A DNA stretch of 12,538 nt from an uncultured Bacilli bacterium. Its GTDB lineage: Bacteria > Bacillota_I > Bacilli_A > RF39 > UBA660. Every line of letters starts with the position of its first letter. Within the stretch, counting starts at the first letter, position 1. The position numbers and the translations under genes were made by a program. The stretch lies in NCBI GenBank assembly GCA_934132925.1, contig CAKPAL010000024.1:1-12538 (forward strand), written 5' to 3'. The notes under the pieces are model-generated. The model did no database searches, was not told the origin of the DNA, and was given only the letters and a program-made list of their open reading frames with translations. Below, piece by piece: positions 4,975 through 12,517 of this stretch.

Positions 4975-6125
4975 TATTTCATATTCCTTACATCTTTGCT
5001 AGTAACTTTAGAAAACATAATATCATCAGTAGTATGTAACATTTTAGCCTCTTTATGGATTTTATCAATTGCTTCTTTAATCATTATACCAAGTAATTCT
5101 CTATAATCGATATTCTTATCTTCAAATAAATGATGAGAAAAGAAATTAGGAATAGTATTCACTTCATTAATATATAACTTCTTTTTCTTAACATCATATA
5201 TATAATCAATTCTAGCAACTCCACCTAAAGATAATGCACTATAAGACTTCTTTCCTGTCTTACATATCTCTTCAGTAAGAGCCTTTGATATATCAGCAGG
5301 ATATATTCTCTTAAAATTATCATCATTATCATCATCTTTATGATATTTATCATAATAATTACAAAAACCATCCTTCTCTATTTCTTCTACTACCGAATCA
5401 ATAAGTTTATCTTTACTCTTAAGAATAGCTACATTAAACTCTCTTCTATCTTTTATATATTCTTCAACTAAAATATGATCATCAGCTTCCATAACCTTTT
5501 CAATTGAAGATTCTAATTCTTCTTTTCTATTTACAATTTCTATTCCAATACCACTACCAAGTCTAGCAGGTTTAATAATAAGTGGATAAGATAGTTTATC
5601 TATTTGTTTAAAAATATCTTCTTTATCTAATCTATAATCACTATCAGTAAAATGAACATAATCAGTAACAGGAAGATCATTACTTACTAATACCTCTTTA
5701 GTAAATATCTTATCTTGACATAAACTAGAAGCATATATATCACTACCAACAAAAGGAATACCAAGTGTTGTTAAAAATCCAATAATACTACCATCTTCAG
5801 TATTTTTACCATGTACCATTGGGAAAGCTAAATGTATTTCTTTATATTCTCTTTTTATGCCTTTTACTCTTTGTAATATAAACTTACCTTTCTTATTTAC
5901 TAAATGCACTTTAATAGCATATCTCTCTATTAATTTAAAATCCTTATAACTATCAATATACCTAAGCATACCACCAGTATACATAGTTAAATCCTTAGTA
6001 ATATATATAGGTACTATTTCATATCTTTCTTTATCAATATTATCCATAGCCTGAATAGCGGTCAATATTGATAAATCATGTTCTAAACTATTACCACCAA
6101 ATATTACACCAATACTTAATTTCAT
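4974..6125 (-). CDS. ddl: D-alanine--D-alanine ligase family ATP-grasp enzyme, divergent
   Basis: Ddl enzymes join two D-Ala residues for the peptidoglycan stem peptide in the cytoplasm. The 383-aa protein has the N-terminal GGNSLEHDLS (Glu15 as in E. coli DdlB), the ATP-grasp lysine region IIKPARLGSGIG (Lys185), VEEYIKDRREFNVA, and the metal-binding RIDYI (Asp307) and INEVNT (Glu321, Asn323). Several positions differ from the usual motifs: HGKNTEDG instead of HGxxGEDG, GSGIG instead of GSSVG, and NTIPNFF-SHH instead of NTxPGxTxxS. The C-terminus is also extended by about 20 residues. These changes touch the phosphate and second-substrate loops, so acceptor specificity could differ. The start follows AGAGGTG with 9 nt spacing. 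It is cotranscribed with ruvA. Confidence 0.85.
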   Translation of the reverse strand: MKLSIGVIFGGNSLEHDLSILTAIQAMDNIDKERYEIVPIYITKDLTMYTGGMLRYIDSYKDFKLIERYAIKVHLVNKKGKFILQRVKGIKREYKEIHLAFPMVHGKNTEDGSIIGFLTTLGIPFVGSDIYASSLCQDKIFTKEVLVSNDLPVTDYVHFTDSDYRLDKEDIFKQIDKLSYPLIIKPARLGSGIGIEIVNRKEELESSIEKVMEADDHILVEEYIKDRREFNVAILKSKDKLIDSVVEEIEKDGFCNYYDKYHKDDDNDDNFKRIYPADISKALTEEICKTGKKSYSALSLGGVARIDYIYDVKKKKLYINEVNTIPNFFSHHLFEDKNIDYRELLGIMIKEAIDKIHKEAKMLHTTDDIMFSKVTSKDVRNMK

Positions 6126-6146
6126 ATCTTAACACCTCTTACATAT

Positions 6147-6152
6147 ATTATA
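6147..6152 (-). promoter_or_regulatory. Candidate -10 element for ddl-ruvA
   Basis: A perfect TATAAT on the minus strand lies 22 bp before the ddl ATG. The best -35 at 17 bp is only TTTTAA, and the whole stretch is A/T-rich, so the call is weak. A strong terminator lies just upstream, so a promoter is needed about here. Confidence 0.35.
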
Positions 6153-6176
6153 ATATATATTTTAATATTTTAAAAG

Positions 6177-6214
6177 AAAAAACTATCTTACTTTACACAA
6201 AGTTAGATAGTTTT
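6177..6214. terminator. Strong terminator downstream of the surface-protein operon
   Basis: AAAACTATCT and AGATAGTTTT type arms enclose ACTTT-GTGT-AAAGT (minus strand), giving a stem of about 16 bp with one A-A mismatch, followed by TTTTTTCTTTT. The plus strand has a shorter T-run, TTTT, so termination is mainly for the minus strand. Confidence 0.85.
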
Positions 6215-6233
6215 AATATATAAATTAAAGAAA

Positions 6234-6255
6234 GAAATATAAATCCTTATATTTC
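6234..6255 (-). terminator. A/T-rich hairpin, possible first terminator of the surface operon
   Basis: A perfect 9-bp stem GAAATATAA / TTATATTTC with loop of four bases is followed on the minus strand by TTTCTTTAATTT. A third hairpin lies just before it on that strand (TCATTAT-N7-ATAATGA, 6262-6282). The stems are weak, so they may protect the mRNA 3' end rather than terminate. The region 6126-6294 holds no gene. Confidence 0.4.
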
Positions 6256-6294
6256 CCTCTGTCATTATTAGTACTATAATGATACTATATTATA

Positions 6295-7635
6295 TTAAGC
6301 AAATTTATTTTTATTCTTCTTTTGTTTAATTAAAACAACAGATAATACAATAATTGATACAGCAAGTAAAGCAAGAGATATTAACATATATAAGAAATAC
6401 TGATTATTCTCATCTTCATAAGCCTTTACTAAGTCACTATTAAATCTTTGAATAGTACCCTCTAATTTATCAAATACATATAAAGCCTTTTCCCCAGTCT
6501 TTTCATTAATAGCATATACTAAGTAAAAATCACTACCCTTAACACCATCATCAGCGGCATAAGTTTTATTCCTTTCAATATATTGATATCCCTCTAATTT
6601 AGTATCATCATACTTAAATGAAACTTTAGTATATCCCTTAGGAACTAAATTACTAGGCATATCTATAATACTTAAAGTAGTATTACCAAGAGTTAAACTA
6701 CTATATAAAGTATACTTCTTTGTCTTTTCATTATAAGAATAAAGATTATTATTACCTTTATCATCTTGTAATATCATAAGAATATTTTTAGTCTTATTAT
6801 TCTTATAACAAAGAATATCCTCATTACCTATTTTTATTGTCGATTTATCATAACCATTAGGTATTTTAATACTATCAATTTCTTTTCTTACAATACTATA
6901 TTTCTTCTTATCAATTGTTACCTCTACTGGATTAAGTTCTTCAATTTTAACATTAAGAATATAAGTTCTCGTACTACCATCTTCAGCTGTTACCTTAATT
7001 TCTAGTTTATTATCTTCTTCTTTCAAAGCAATTTCACCAATACCAGTAACTTTAGCTTTATCATCATCTAATTGAGCATTAATTATAACCTTATCAGTAC
7101 CACTTTCTACTACTAAAGAATACTCAAGTTCATCTTTTTTAAACTCTTTATCTAATTCATAACCATCTACTGTTAAACTAGATAAATAATTATTATTACT
7201 CTTCTTCTTAACTGGTGTTGATGTATTAGAAGTACCACTACCATTACCACCAGTATTAGGATTAGAAGTTGGTTTATTGTTAACAGTAATAGTAATTGTT
7301 CTATTACCAGTAATAGCATCACCATCATAAGAAGTAGCATCAGTAGGAGTAATTGTAATAACCGAAGTACCAGCACTTTTAGCAGTTATTGTTATACTTT
7401 TACTATCATTATCAAGAAACACATTACTAGAAGACATACTAATTACTGAACTATTAGATACTGAAAAATCAAATCTACCCGCTAAATCATTAGCACTTAT
7501 CTTTAAAGTAACACTATTACCAACAATTATAGTATTACTAGTAACAGACACATCATAACCAGCAGCCTTAACATAACTAATAGACATAATAAACATACAT
7601 ACAAATAAACTAAAATATTTAACTATTCTTTTCAT
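6295..7635 (-). CDS. Membrane-anchored Ig-like / cadherin-like surface protein
   Basis: The 446-aa protein has a signal peptide (MKRIVKYFSLFVCMFIMSISYVKAA, in two parts about 1-25). Next is a bacterial Ig-like BIG-type domain at about 26-119 (TIIVGNSVTLKISAN, SAGTSVITITPTD). A Gly/Ser/Thr/Asn linker follows at about 120-147. A cadherin-like beta-sandwich module at about 148-232 contains NNYLSSLTVDG, GIGEIALKEEDNKLEIKVTA and STRTYILNVK. A 180-residue region at about 233-410 is unrecognised. One membrane span lies at about 413-436, before a Lys-rich cytoplasmic end. It is a type I surface protein with no catalytic motif visible. It starts 9 bp after the glucosaminidase gene with AGGAGG five bases before the ATG, and shares the cadherin-like module with that protein. 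A structural or docking partner role is inferred. Confidence 0.8.
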   Translation of the reverse strand: MKRIVKYFSLFVCMFIMSISYVKAAGYDVSVTSNTIIVGNSVTLKISANDLAGRFDFSVSNSSVISMSSSNVFLDNDSKSITITAKSAGTSVITITPTDATSYDGDAITGNRTITITVNNKPTSNPNTGGNGSGTSNTSTPVKKKSNNNYLSSLTVDGYELDKEFKKDELEYSLVVESGTDKVIINAQLDDDKAKVTGIGEIALKEEDNKLEIKVTAEDGSTRTYILNVKIEELNPVEVTIDKKKYSIVRKEIDSIKIPNGYDKSTIKIGNEDILCYKNNKTKNILMILQDDKGNNNLYSYNEKTKKYTLYSSLTLGNTTLSIIDMPSNLVPKGYTKVSFKYDDTKLEGYQYIERNKTYAADDGVKGSDFYLVYAINEKTGEKALYVFDKLEGTIQRFNSDLVKAYEDENNQYFLYMLISLALLAVSIIVLSVVLIKQKKNKNKFA

Positions 7636-7644
7636 ACATACCTC

Positions 7645-9909
7645 CTATTGATTTATTTTCTTTACTTCCATTATATGATTTTTAATAGCAATATAGTCAG
7701 CAGAACTAACTTTACCATCCCTATTAGCATCTGCAAATACCTTTTCATCATCACTTAAATTCTTAACATCCATTATATAATTTTTAATCTTAATATAATC
7801 AGCAGAACTAATCTTACCATCACCATTAACATCACCATAAATTATTACTACATATTCTTTTTCTTCTATATTAGTTTTAATTTTAATCTTATCACCACTA
7901 GCAATTAATCCCTTATCTTTACTAGAAGTAATCATAATATCTAATCCTGTATTTTTTAATTTGTCTAACACACTACTAATATCACTACCTACCTCAAAAC
8001 CATATAAATAATTATCATTAACTTTAATACCTGCCTTATTAAGAACATCACTTACTAGAACTTTTTCTGGCTCTGGATCAGGAGTTGGTTCAGGTTCTGG
8101 AATAGGAGCCTCTTTCTTTTTAACATTTATAGTATAGGTCCTTGTCTTACCATTTTCTGCTGTTACAACTAATTCTATCTTAGTATTTTCACTATTTAAA
8201 GCAACTGTTCCAAGTCCGCTTATACTAGCAGCACTAACTACTGTAGTAGCACTTACTTCTACACTAGAAACATCACTTTCTACTTCTATATTAAAATCTT
8301 TTTCATTAGAAGGACTACTAAATAATGAAGTCTTATTAATAACTAAACTAGCTAAATAATTATTAGGATTACCAGTACTAGGAAACTTTGTTTCCTTAGG
8401 CATATTATTAAATACTGGTATATAAAATACAAAAGCACTATTTAACATATTAATTTTACTATACCCACTATAAGTTTTATAACTTTGAGAGTAAGGAGCT
8501 TGAATATTCTGCATATACTGATGATCAACATACTCAGGACCAACTAAATCCCATTTTTGTAAATATTCAGTATTTTGACCAACCTTAACATAATTATTTC
8601 CTAAAAATGAAGCACCACCTACAACAGCCTTATATGGACTATTCCAACCTTCTCTTTTAGCATACTCAAGTCCATTAATTATTGTCTGATTTTTATCACC
8701 ACCACTAGCAGTAGCACCAATATTATAAAAGTTATAATAACCCTCATATCCACTGACAGTACCACTAACAATTGTACTACCACCTGCCCCTATTTCTTGA
8801 ATAACTCTTGATATCAAAACATAAGGACTAATAGAATGCTTTAAAGCAGCATCAAGAAAAGCATCTACATAAGTTTTAGAATTATCACTATCAGCATACT
8901 TACCTTCCATAAAAGTACCCTTAAGCATTAATTCTACCCCTTCTCTAGTATGATAAGTTTCATTATATGATAACTCTTCAAACATAAAGATATTTCTTTC
9001 ATTTAAAAAGTTTCTCGGATCTAAATAATAAGCAATAGTATCTTTACTAGCAGCATACCATCTACTACCGCCACCAGAAAAACTATTATTAAAAACATTT
9101 GTAAAGTAATTATATGACCAACTATCCGTGGACTTAAGACCATCTAAATTACCATAATAATCTTCAATTAGACTCCATCCTTTATAATAACCATCATATT
9201 CCTTATTAAGTATATAATTAAAATCTAAATTAGAAGAAAAAGGTAAAAATTTCCAATTAGGATATAATGTGTGTAACTTAACTAAATCATCTAAATAACT
9301 TTCTGGAAATATTTTACTAAGTTCTTCCCTATACTTTTTTAAATCAGGAGTATTAAAATCAATATCTATATTAGCTTTAGTCTTTTCAATATATGTACCA
9401 CATACATACCCCTCATCATTACCATATTTAATTTTATATAAACTAGTGGCACAAGTACCTCTACCATCTTTACCAGCATTTGTATTTAATATCTTAACTT
9501 TAGTATTACAACTAAGTCCCCCATTATTTATTTTATCTGTTCTATTTAAATCTCTAAACATAAATAAAGGAGAAGTATCCTCAATACATAATACCTTACC
9601 TTCACTCTCATCAAGAGGAGTTTCCGTAATTTTAATAAAATCACTACAAGCATATCCTGTCTTAATACCTTGTCTTACTTGATAAAAAGGCCCTGTACAA
9701 CCTGAAGATGAATTAGTTCCAGCATTAGTATTTAGTACTTCAACTTCAGAATTACATACTAACGAATCATTAGCGGCTACATTAACACTAGGTCTTAAAT
9801 TAACCGGCTCATCATTATCAGGACAATATACTTTTCCTTTAACTGTACTAGCATTACATATATTCATAAAAGATAAAAATAATAAACTAACAAATAATAT
9901 CTTTTTCAT
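7645..9909 (-). CDS. Secreted glucosaminidase-like cell-wall hydrolase with SH3-like repeats and dockerin
   Basis: The 754-aa protein is predicted to cut peptidoglycan glycan strands outside the cell. It has a signal peptide (about 1-20) and two homologous SH3-like repeats at about 26-96 and 105-175, each with four Cys (29, 52, 71, 88; 108, 134, 153, 170). A glucosaminidase-like domain at about 190-500 contains LYPNWKFLPF, YYLDPRNFLNE, ISRVIQEIG (Glu372 as candidate acid) and YNFYNIGA. A cadherin-like module (NNYLASLVINK to TRTYTINVK, about 517-597) and a Pro/Glu linker (about 601-616) follow. A type I dockerin with two EF-hand-like loops (DVNGDGKISSAD from 693, DANRDGKVSSAD from 727) ends the protein. 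The TAG stop is part of the next gene's ribosome site. The start follows AAGAGGT. The hydrolase family is named from motifs only. Confidence 0.85.
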   Translation of the reverse strand: MKKILFVSLLFLSFMNICNASTVKGKVYCPDNDEPVNLRPSVNVAANDSLVCNSEVEVLNTNAGTNSSSGCTGPFYQVRQGIKTGYACSDFIKITETPLDESEGKVLCIEDTSPLFMFRDLNRTDKINNGGLSCNTKVKILNTNAGKDGRGTCATSLYKIKYGNDEGYVCGTYIEKTKANIDIDFNTPDLKKYREELSKIFPESYLDDLVKLHTLYPNWKFLPFSSNLDFNYILNKEYDGYYKGWSLIEDYYGNLDGLKSTDSWSYNYFTNVFNNSFSGGGSRWYAASKDTIAYYLDPRNFLNERNIFMFEELSYNETYHTREGVELMLKGTFMEGKYADSDNSKTYVDAFLDAALKHSISPYVLISRVIQEIGAGGSTIVSGTVSGYEGYYNFYNIGATASGGDKNQTIINGLEYAKREGWNSPYKAVVGGASFLGNNYVKVGQNTEYLQKWDLVGPEYVDHQYMQNIQAPYSQSYKTYSGYSKINMLNSAFVFYIPVFNNMPKETKFPSTGNPNNYLASLVINKTSLFSSPSNEKDFNIEVESDVSSVEVSATTVVSAASISGLGTVALNSENTKIELVVTAENGKTRTYTINVKKKEAPIPEPEPTPDPEPEKVLVSDVLNKAGIKVNDNYLYGFEVGSDISSVLDKLKNTGLDIMITSSKDKGLIASGDKIKIKTNIEEKEYVVIIYGDVNGDGKISSADYIKIKNYIMDVKNLSDDEKVFADANRDGKVSSADYIAIKNHIMEVKKINQ

Positions 9910-9962
9910 ACACTCTACCTCTTATAAATTATATCATATTATTTTTTATTTTTCTACATATA

Positions 9963-9991
9963 TCTACATTTATTGACAACATTACTGTCAA
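9963..9991 (-). promoter_or_regulatory. Promoter/operator of the surface operon
   Basis: On the minus strand a perfect -35 TTGACA (9991-9986) is followed 17 bp later by TGTAGA (9968-9963), a poor -10. The -35 is one arm of an inverted repeat TTGACA-N7-TGTCAA (9973-9991), which could be an operator. The resulting leader would be about 45 nt. A perfect TATAAT also lies at 9933-9928, but has no -35 and sits very close to the ribosome site. Confidence 0.45.
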
Positions 9992-10060
9992 GCCATTATT
10001 ATACATTAATATATAATAATAACTTATATATAATAAGTATATTTATAAAAAAACTCAGTA

Positions 10061-10528
10061 TTATTTTAAAATACCAAGTAACATTTCTATAACATTATTA
10101 ATAATAATATCTTTATTATAACTTCTACTACCATCAGTAGTAATAACTTCACTATTATAAAATTTATTCATATTCCTATCATATATACTAATAAATACCC
10201 TATTATCTTCACCAAATAAATTATTATTATCTATCCTATTAATCTTCCCTGTAATACCAATACCATAATCAGAAATAGTAAAATCACTAATCTTCTTACT
10301 CATCTCATTAGCAGTCTCCATAGAATAAACACTATATTCATCAATTATATCACTATTAACACCCATCTTAATCTTATATTCATTAGAGTAAGTAACAGCC
10401 CCAAACTTAAATATACTACTAGAACCCTCTATATTAGTAATAGCATTACTAACACCACCGCCAGTACAAGATTCCATAGTACTAATAGTATTATTATTAC
10501 TAATCAATATATCAACAACTTCTTTCAT
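10061..10528 (-). CDS. CinA C-terminal domain family protein (PncC-like, variant active site)
   Basis: PncC deamidates nicotinamide mononucleotide to nicotinate mononucleotide in pyridine nucleotide recycling. The 155-aa protein is a stand-alone CinA-C domain: ESCTGGGVSNAITNIEGSS from Glu19 (Ser20 in the usual catalytic position) and FGAVTYSNEYKIKMGV (Tyr47, Lys52). The usual TGIAGP loop is replaced by TGKINRID, and the later GEDNRVFISIYD follows a different course from classical PncC. The fold is secure; amidase activity is uncertain. It starts 2 bp after the preceding hydrolase gene, with GAGAGGT inside that gene. It is the last gene of the trmB-rnc operon. No convincing terminator follows, only a weak A/T hairpin at 10022-10038. 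Confidence 0.82.
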   Translation of the reverse strand: MKEVVDILISNNNTISTMESCTGGGVSNAITNIEGSSSIFKFGAVTYSNEYKIKMGVNSDIIDEYSVYSMETANEMSKKISDFTISDYGIGITGKINRIDNNNLFGEDNRVFISIYDRNMNKFYNSEVITTDGSRSYNKDIIINNVIEMLLGILK

Positions 10529-10530
10529 AA

Positions 10531-11049
10531 CTACCTCTCAAAATATATATTATACTTAATTTCATCACCTAAAGTAGTCTTATCACCATGTCCTGGATAT
10601 ATTACCATATCTTTAGGATAATTCTTTATCTTATCAATACTAATAAGCATTTTATTATAATCCCCATCTTCTAAATCACATCTACCTATACTTCTATAAA
10701 AGATAAAATCTCCTCCAAATAAAATATTCTCATCCCTAAAATAATAACTAATAGAATCATTACTATGACCAGGATTATATATAACATTAAAAGTAAAATT
10801 CTCTATCTTATATTCTTTTTCTTCTAAATTATTAAAACTATATATAATACTCTTATCAAAATAGGATAAAGCTCCCACATGATCAAAATGATTATGAGTT
10901 ACTAGTACTCCTACTACTTCATTATCTCCAATAGCGGTTCTAATCTTATCAATCTCATCACCAGGATCGATTACTAATACTTTACCATTCTTTTCTAATA
11001 TATAACAATTTTCTTCTAAATAACCTACTACCACTCTATGTATTTTCAT
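10531..11049 (-). CDS. Metallo-beta-lactamase-fold hydrolase (YqgX/glyoxalase II-like)
   Basis: The 172-aa protein is a compact binuclear metal hydrolase of the glyoxalase II-like group, whose substrates are usually thioesters such as S-lactoyl thiols. All metal ligands are visible: THNHFDH (His52, His54, Asp56, His57), NPGHSNDS (His95), FGGDFIF (Asp114) and YPGHGDKT (His154). The motif RSIGRCDLEDGD matches the YqgX subgroup. It is shorter than the usual 205 or so residues, mainly in the strands between residues 60 and 90. The start follows TTAGGAG, which overlaps the rnc stop codon. It lies between rnc and the CinA-like gene in a compact operon. Its physiological substrate cannot be told from sequence. 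Confidence 0.88.
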   Translation of the reverse strand: MKIHRVVVGYLEENCYILEKNGKVLVIDPGDEIDKIRTAIGDNEVVGVLVTHNHFDHVGALSYFDKSIIYSFNNLEEKEYKIENFTFNVIYNPGHSNDSISYYFRDENILFGGDFIFYRSIGRCDLEDGDYNKMLISIDKIKNYPKDMVIYPGHGDKTTLGDEIKYNIYFER

Positions 11050-11057
11050 TATATCTC

Positions 11058-11708
11058 CTAATTAATTTTAGCTCTTTTACTTAAAGCATCTCTAGCAGCC
11101 TCTTGCTCTGAAGCTTTCTTACTACCAGCAGTACCTTTACCCATTACTATACCATCTATCTTAACAATTGAAGTAAATGTCTTGTTATGAGCAGGTCCCT
11201 TTTCATCTATAACTTCATAGATAATAGATTTTTTAACAGTTTGAACAAATTCTTGCAAAGTGCTCTTATAATCATGTAAAAAATCTACTCCTCTATCTAT
11301 ATAAGCAATAATAATATTAAGAACAAAATCTCTCGTAAACTCATATCCCTGATCTAGGTATAGAGCTGCAACAAAAGCCTCAAAGACATCTGCTAGTATT
11401 GTTTGATTTACTTCTTCACCACTACCTACCCTAATATCATCTTCTAAACCAATTTCTTTAGCATAAGTAGCACAAGCTTCCTCACATACATAAGTTGCTC
11501 TCATTCTTGTCATAACACCCTCTTCTAGATGTCTTTCCTTGTATAAAAATTCACTAATAATAATCTCTAATACAGCATCTCCTAGAAACTCTAATCTTTC
11601 ATAATCTGGATAACTAGGATTTTCATTAGTAAAAGAAGAATGAGTAACCGCTGCACTATACAAATTCATATTAGTAGGATTAATATCTAATTTATTAAAC
11701 ACTTTCAT
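11058..11708 (-). CDS. rnc: Ribonuclease III
   Basis: RNase III cuts double-stranded RNA in rRNA processing and in regulatory RNA duplexes. The 216-aa protein has the signature ERLEFLGDAVL at 37-47, the second acidic pair in LADVFEAFVAALYLDQG, and a C-terminal dsRNA-binding domain from about 147 (DYKSTLQEFVQ, KGTAGSKKASEQEAARDAL). With the start at 11708 the catalytic residues are Glu40, Asp44, Asp107 and Glu110, the same numbers as in the Aquifex enzyme. I prefer this to an upstream ATG at 11738 that has no ribosome site. GGAAGGTGAT lies just ahead, inside trmB, which overlaps by 14 bp. It is not followed by smc-ftsY as in Bacillus; here it is linked to trmB instead. Confidence 0.96.
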   Translation of the reverse strand: MKVFNKLDINPTNMNLYSAAVTHSSFTNENPSYPDYERLEFLGDAVLEIIISEFLYKERHLEEGVMTRMRATYVCEEACATYAKEIGLEDDIRVGSGEEVNQTILADVFEAFVAALYLDQGYEFTRDFVLNIIIAYIDRGVDFLHDYKSTLQEFVQTVKKSIIYEVIDEKGPAHNKTFTSIVKIDGIVMGKGTAGSKKASEQEAARDALSKRAKIN

Positions 11709-12345
11709 CATTATCACCTTCCTTATAGGCTTCAACATAATTTATCTTTATACCCATATTAGTAAACTTATCCTCATATTCAGTAGTAATAATATTATCT
11801 TTATCCCTATGTAAATCATAACTAATATCTTTTATTATATAACCATATTCTTTTAAAGATTCTACTGAATAGTCAAATAACCCCCTATTATCAGTCTTCA
11901 TTATAATTCTCTTATCATCCTTAAATATACCATCATATCTTGCTAAAAAAATTGGACTAGTTAATCTTCTTTTAGCATGTCTATCTTTTGGCCATGGATC
12001 AGAAAAATTTAAATAAATTAAATCTATTTCCCTATCAAATATATCATTTATTAATCTAGCATCCATTCTTATCAAATATAAATTATTTAATTCTAATTCA
12101 TTAGATTTCTCTACTGCTCTTAATATAACAGAATCATACATTTCTATACCTATATAATTAATATTAGGATTCTCTATAGCATTCTTAATAATAAAATTAC
12201 CTTTACCCATCCCTATCTCTATATATATAGGATTATTATTATTAAATAAAGTATTCCATTTACCCCTATATAAATTAGGTTCTTTAATAAAATACTTTCC
12301 TTTTAATATCTTTTCACTTGCACCTTTAATATTTTTTAATCTCAT
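11695..12345 (-). CDS. trmB: tRNA (guanine-N7-)-methyltransferase TrmB
   Basis: TrmB methylates G46 in the variable loop of many tRNAs using S-adenosylmethionine. The 216-aa protein is of usual length. It shows the SAM-binding IEIGMGKGNF at 42-51, IGIEMYD at 65-71, the family signature FSDPWPKDRHAKRRL at 114-128, MKTDN at 149-153 and TTEYEDKFTNMG at 187-198. The start follows GGTGAG with short spacing. It is the first gene of a four-gene minus-strand operon (trmB, rnc, MBL hydrolase, CinA-like) and overlaps rnc at its end. A candidate extended -10 promoter lies just upstream. Confidence 0.96.
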   Translation of the reverse strand: MRLKNIKGASEKILKGKYFIKEPNLYRGKWNTLFNNNNPIYIEIGMGKGNFIIKNAIENPNINYIGIEMYDSVILRAVEKSNELELNNLYLIRMDARLINDIFDREIDLIYLNFSDPWPKDRHAKRRLTSPIFLARYDGIFKDDKRIIMKTDNRGLFDYSVESLKEYGYIIKDISYDLHRDKDNIITTEYEDKFTNMGIKINYVEAYKEGDNDESV

Positions 12346-12362
12346 AACTCACCACATATATA

Positions 12363-12371
12363 ATTATAACA
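12363..12371 (-). promoter_or_regulatory. Extended -10 promoter of the trmB operon
   Basis: On the minus strand TGTTATAAT (12371-12363) gives a perfect TATAAT with the TG of an extended -10. The -35 at 17 bp is TAGATT, which is poor, as extended -10 promoters tolerate. Transcription would start only a few bases before the ribosome site GGTGAG. Confidence 0.5.
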
Positions 12372-12420
12372 TCTTTAGAAATAAAAATCTATTAATTAAT
12401 AATATTTTATTTATTATATG

Positions 12421-12517
12421 CACTGTAAGCTTATAATCTTACAGTGTTAGTTTTAGTCTAAAGTCTAAAACTAAAGTATCAACCATACTTATATCATATA
12501 TTAGTTATTACTATATA
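12421..12517. repeat. Run of back-to-back hairpins upstream of trmB
   Basis: Three perfect inverted repeats follow each other without gaps. CACTGTAAG-N8-CTTACAGTG spans 12421-12446, TTAGTTTTAG-N8-CTAAAACTAA spans 12447-12474, and AAGTAT-CAACC-ATACTT spans 12474-12490. A fourth, imperfect one is at 12497-12517 (TATA-T-TAGT-TATT-ACTA-TATA). None has a T-run directly after it on either strand, so they are not classical terminators. No gene is visible in 12346-12538. They may belong to the 3' end of a gene beyond the right edge or form one structured RNA. Confidence 0.6.

Noticed and set aside
7173..7376. 67-codon minus-strand reading frame rich in Leu
   Set aside because: It is a frame-shifted reading of the linker and Ig-like part of the surface protein gene; the Leu/Met/Val runs come from the repetitive Ser/Thr/Asn codons.
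9446..9682. 78-codon plus-strand reading frame
   Set aside because: It is antisense to the SH3-like repeats of the 754-aa hydrolase and has no ribosome site.
10022..10038. ACTTAT-N5-ATAAGT hairpin after the CinA-like gene
   Set aside because: Six A/T-rich pairs with no T-run give too weak a terminator; read-through towards the surface operon cannot be excluded.
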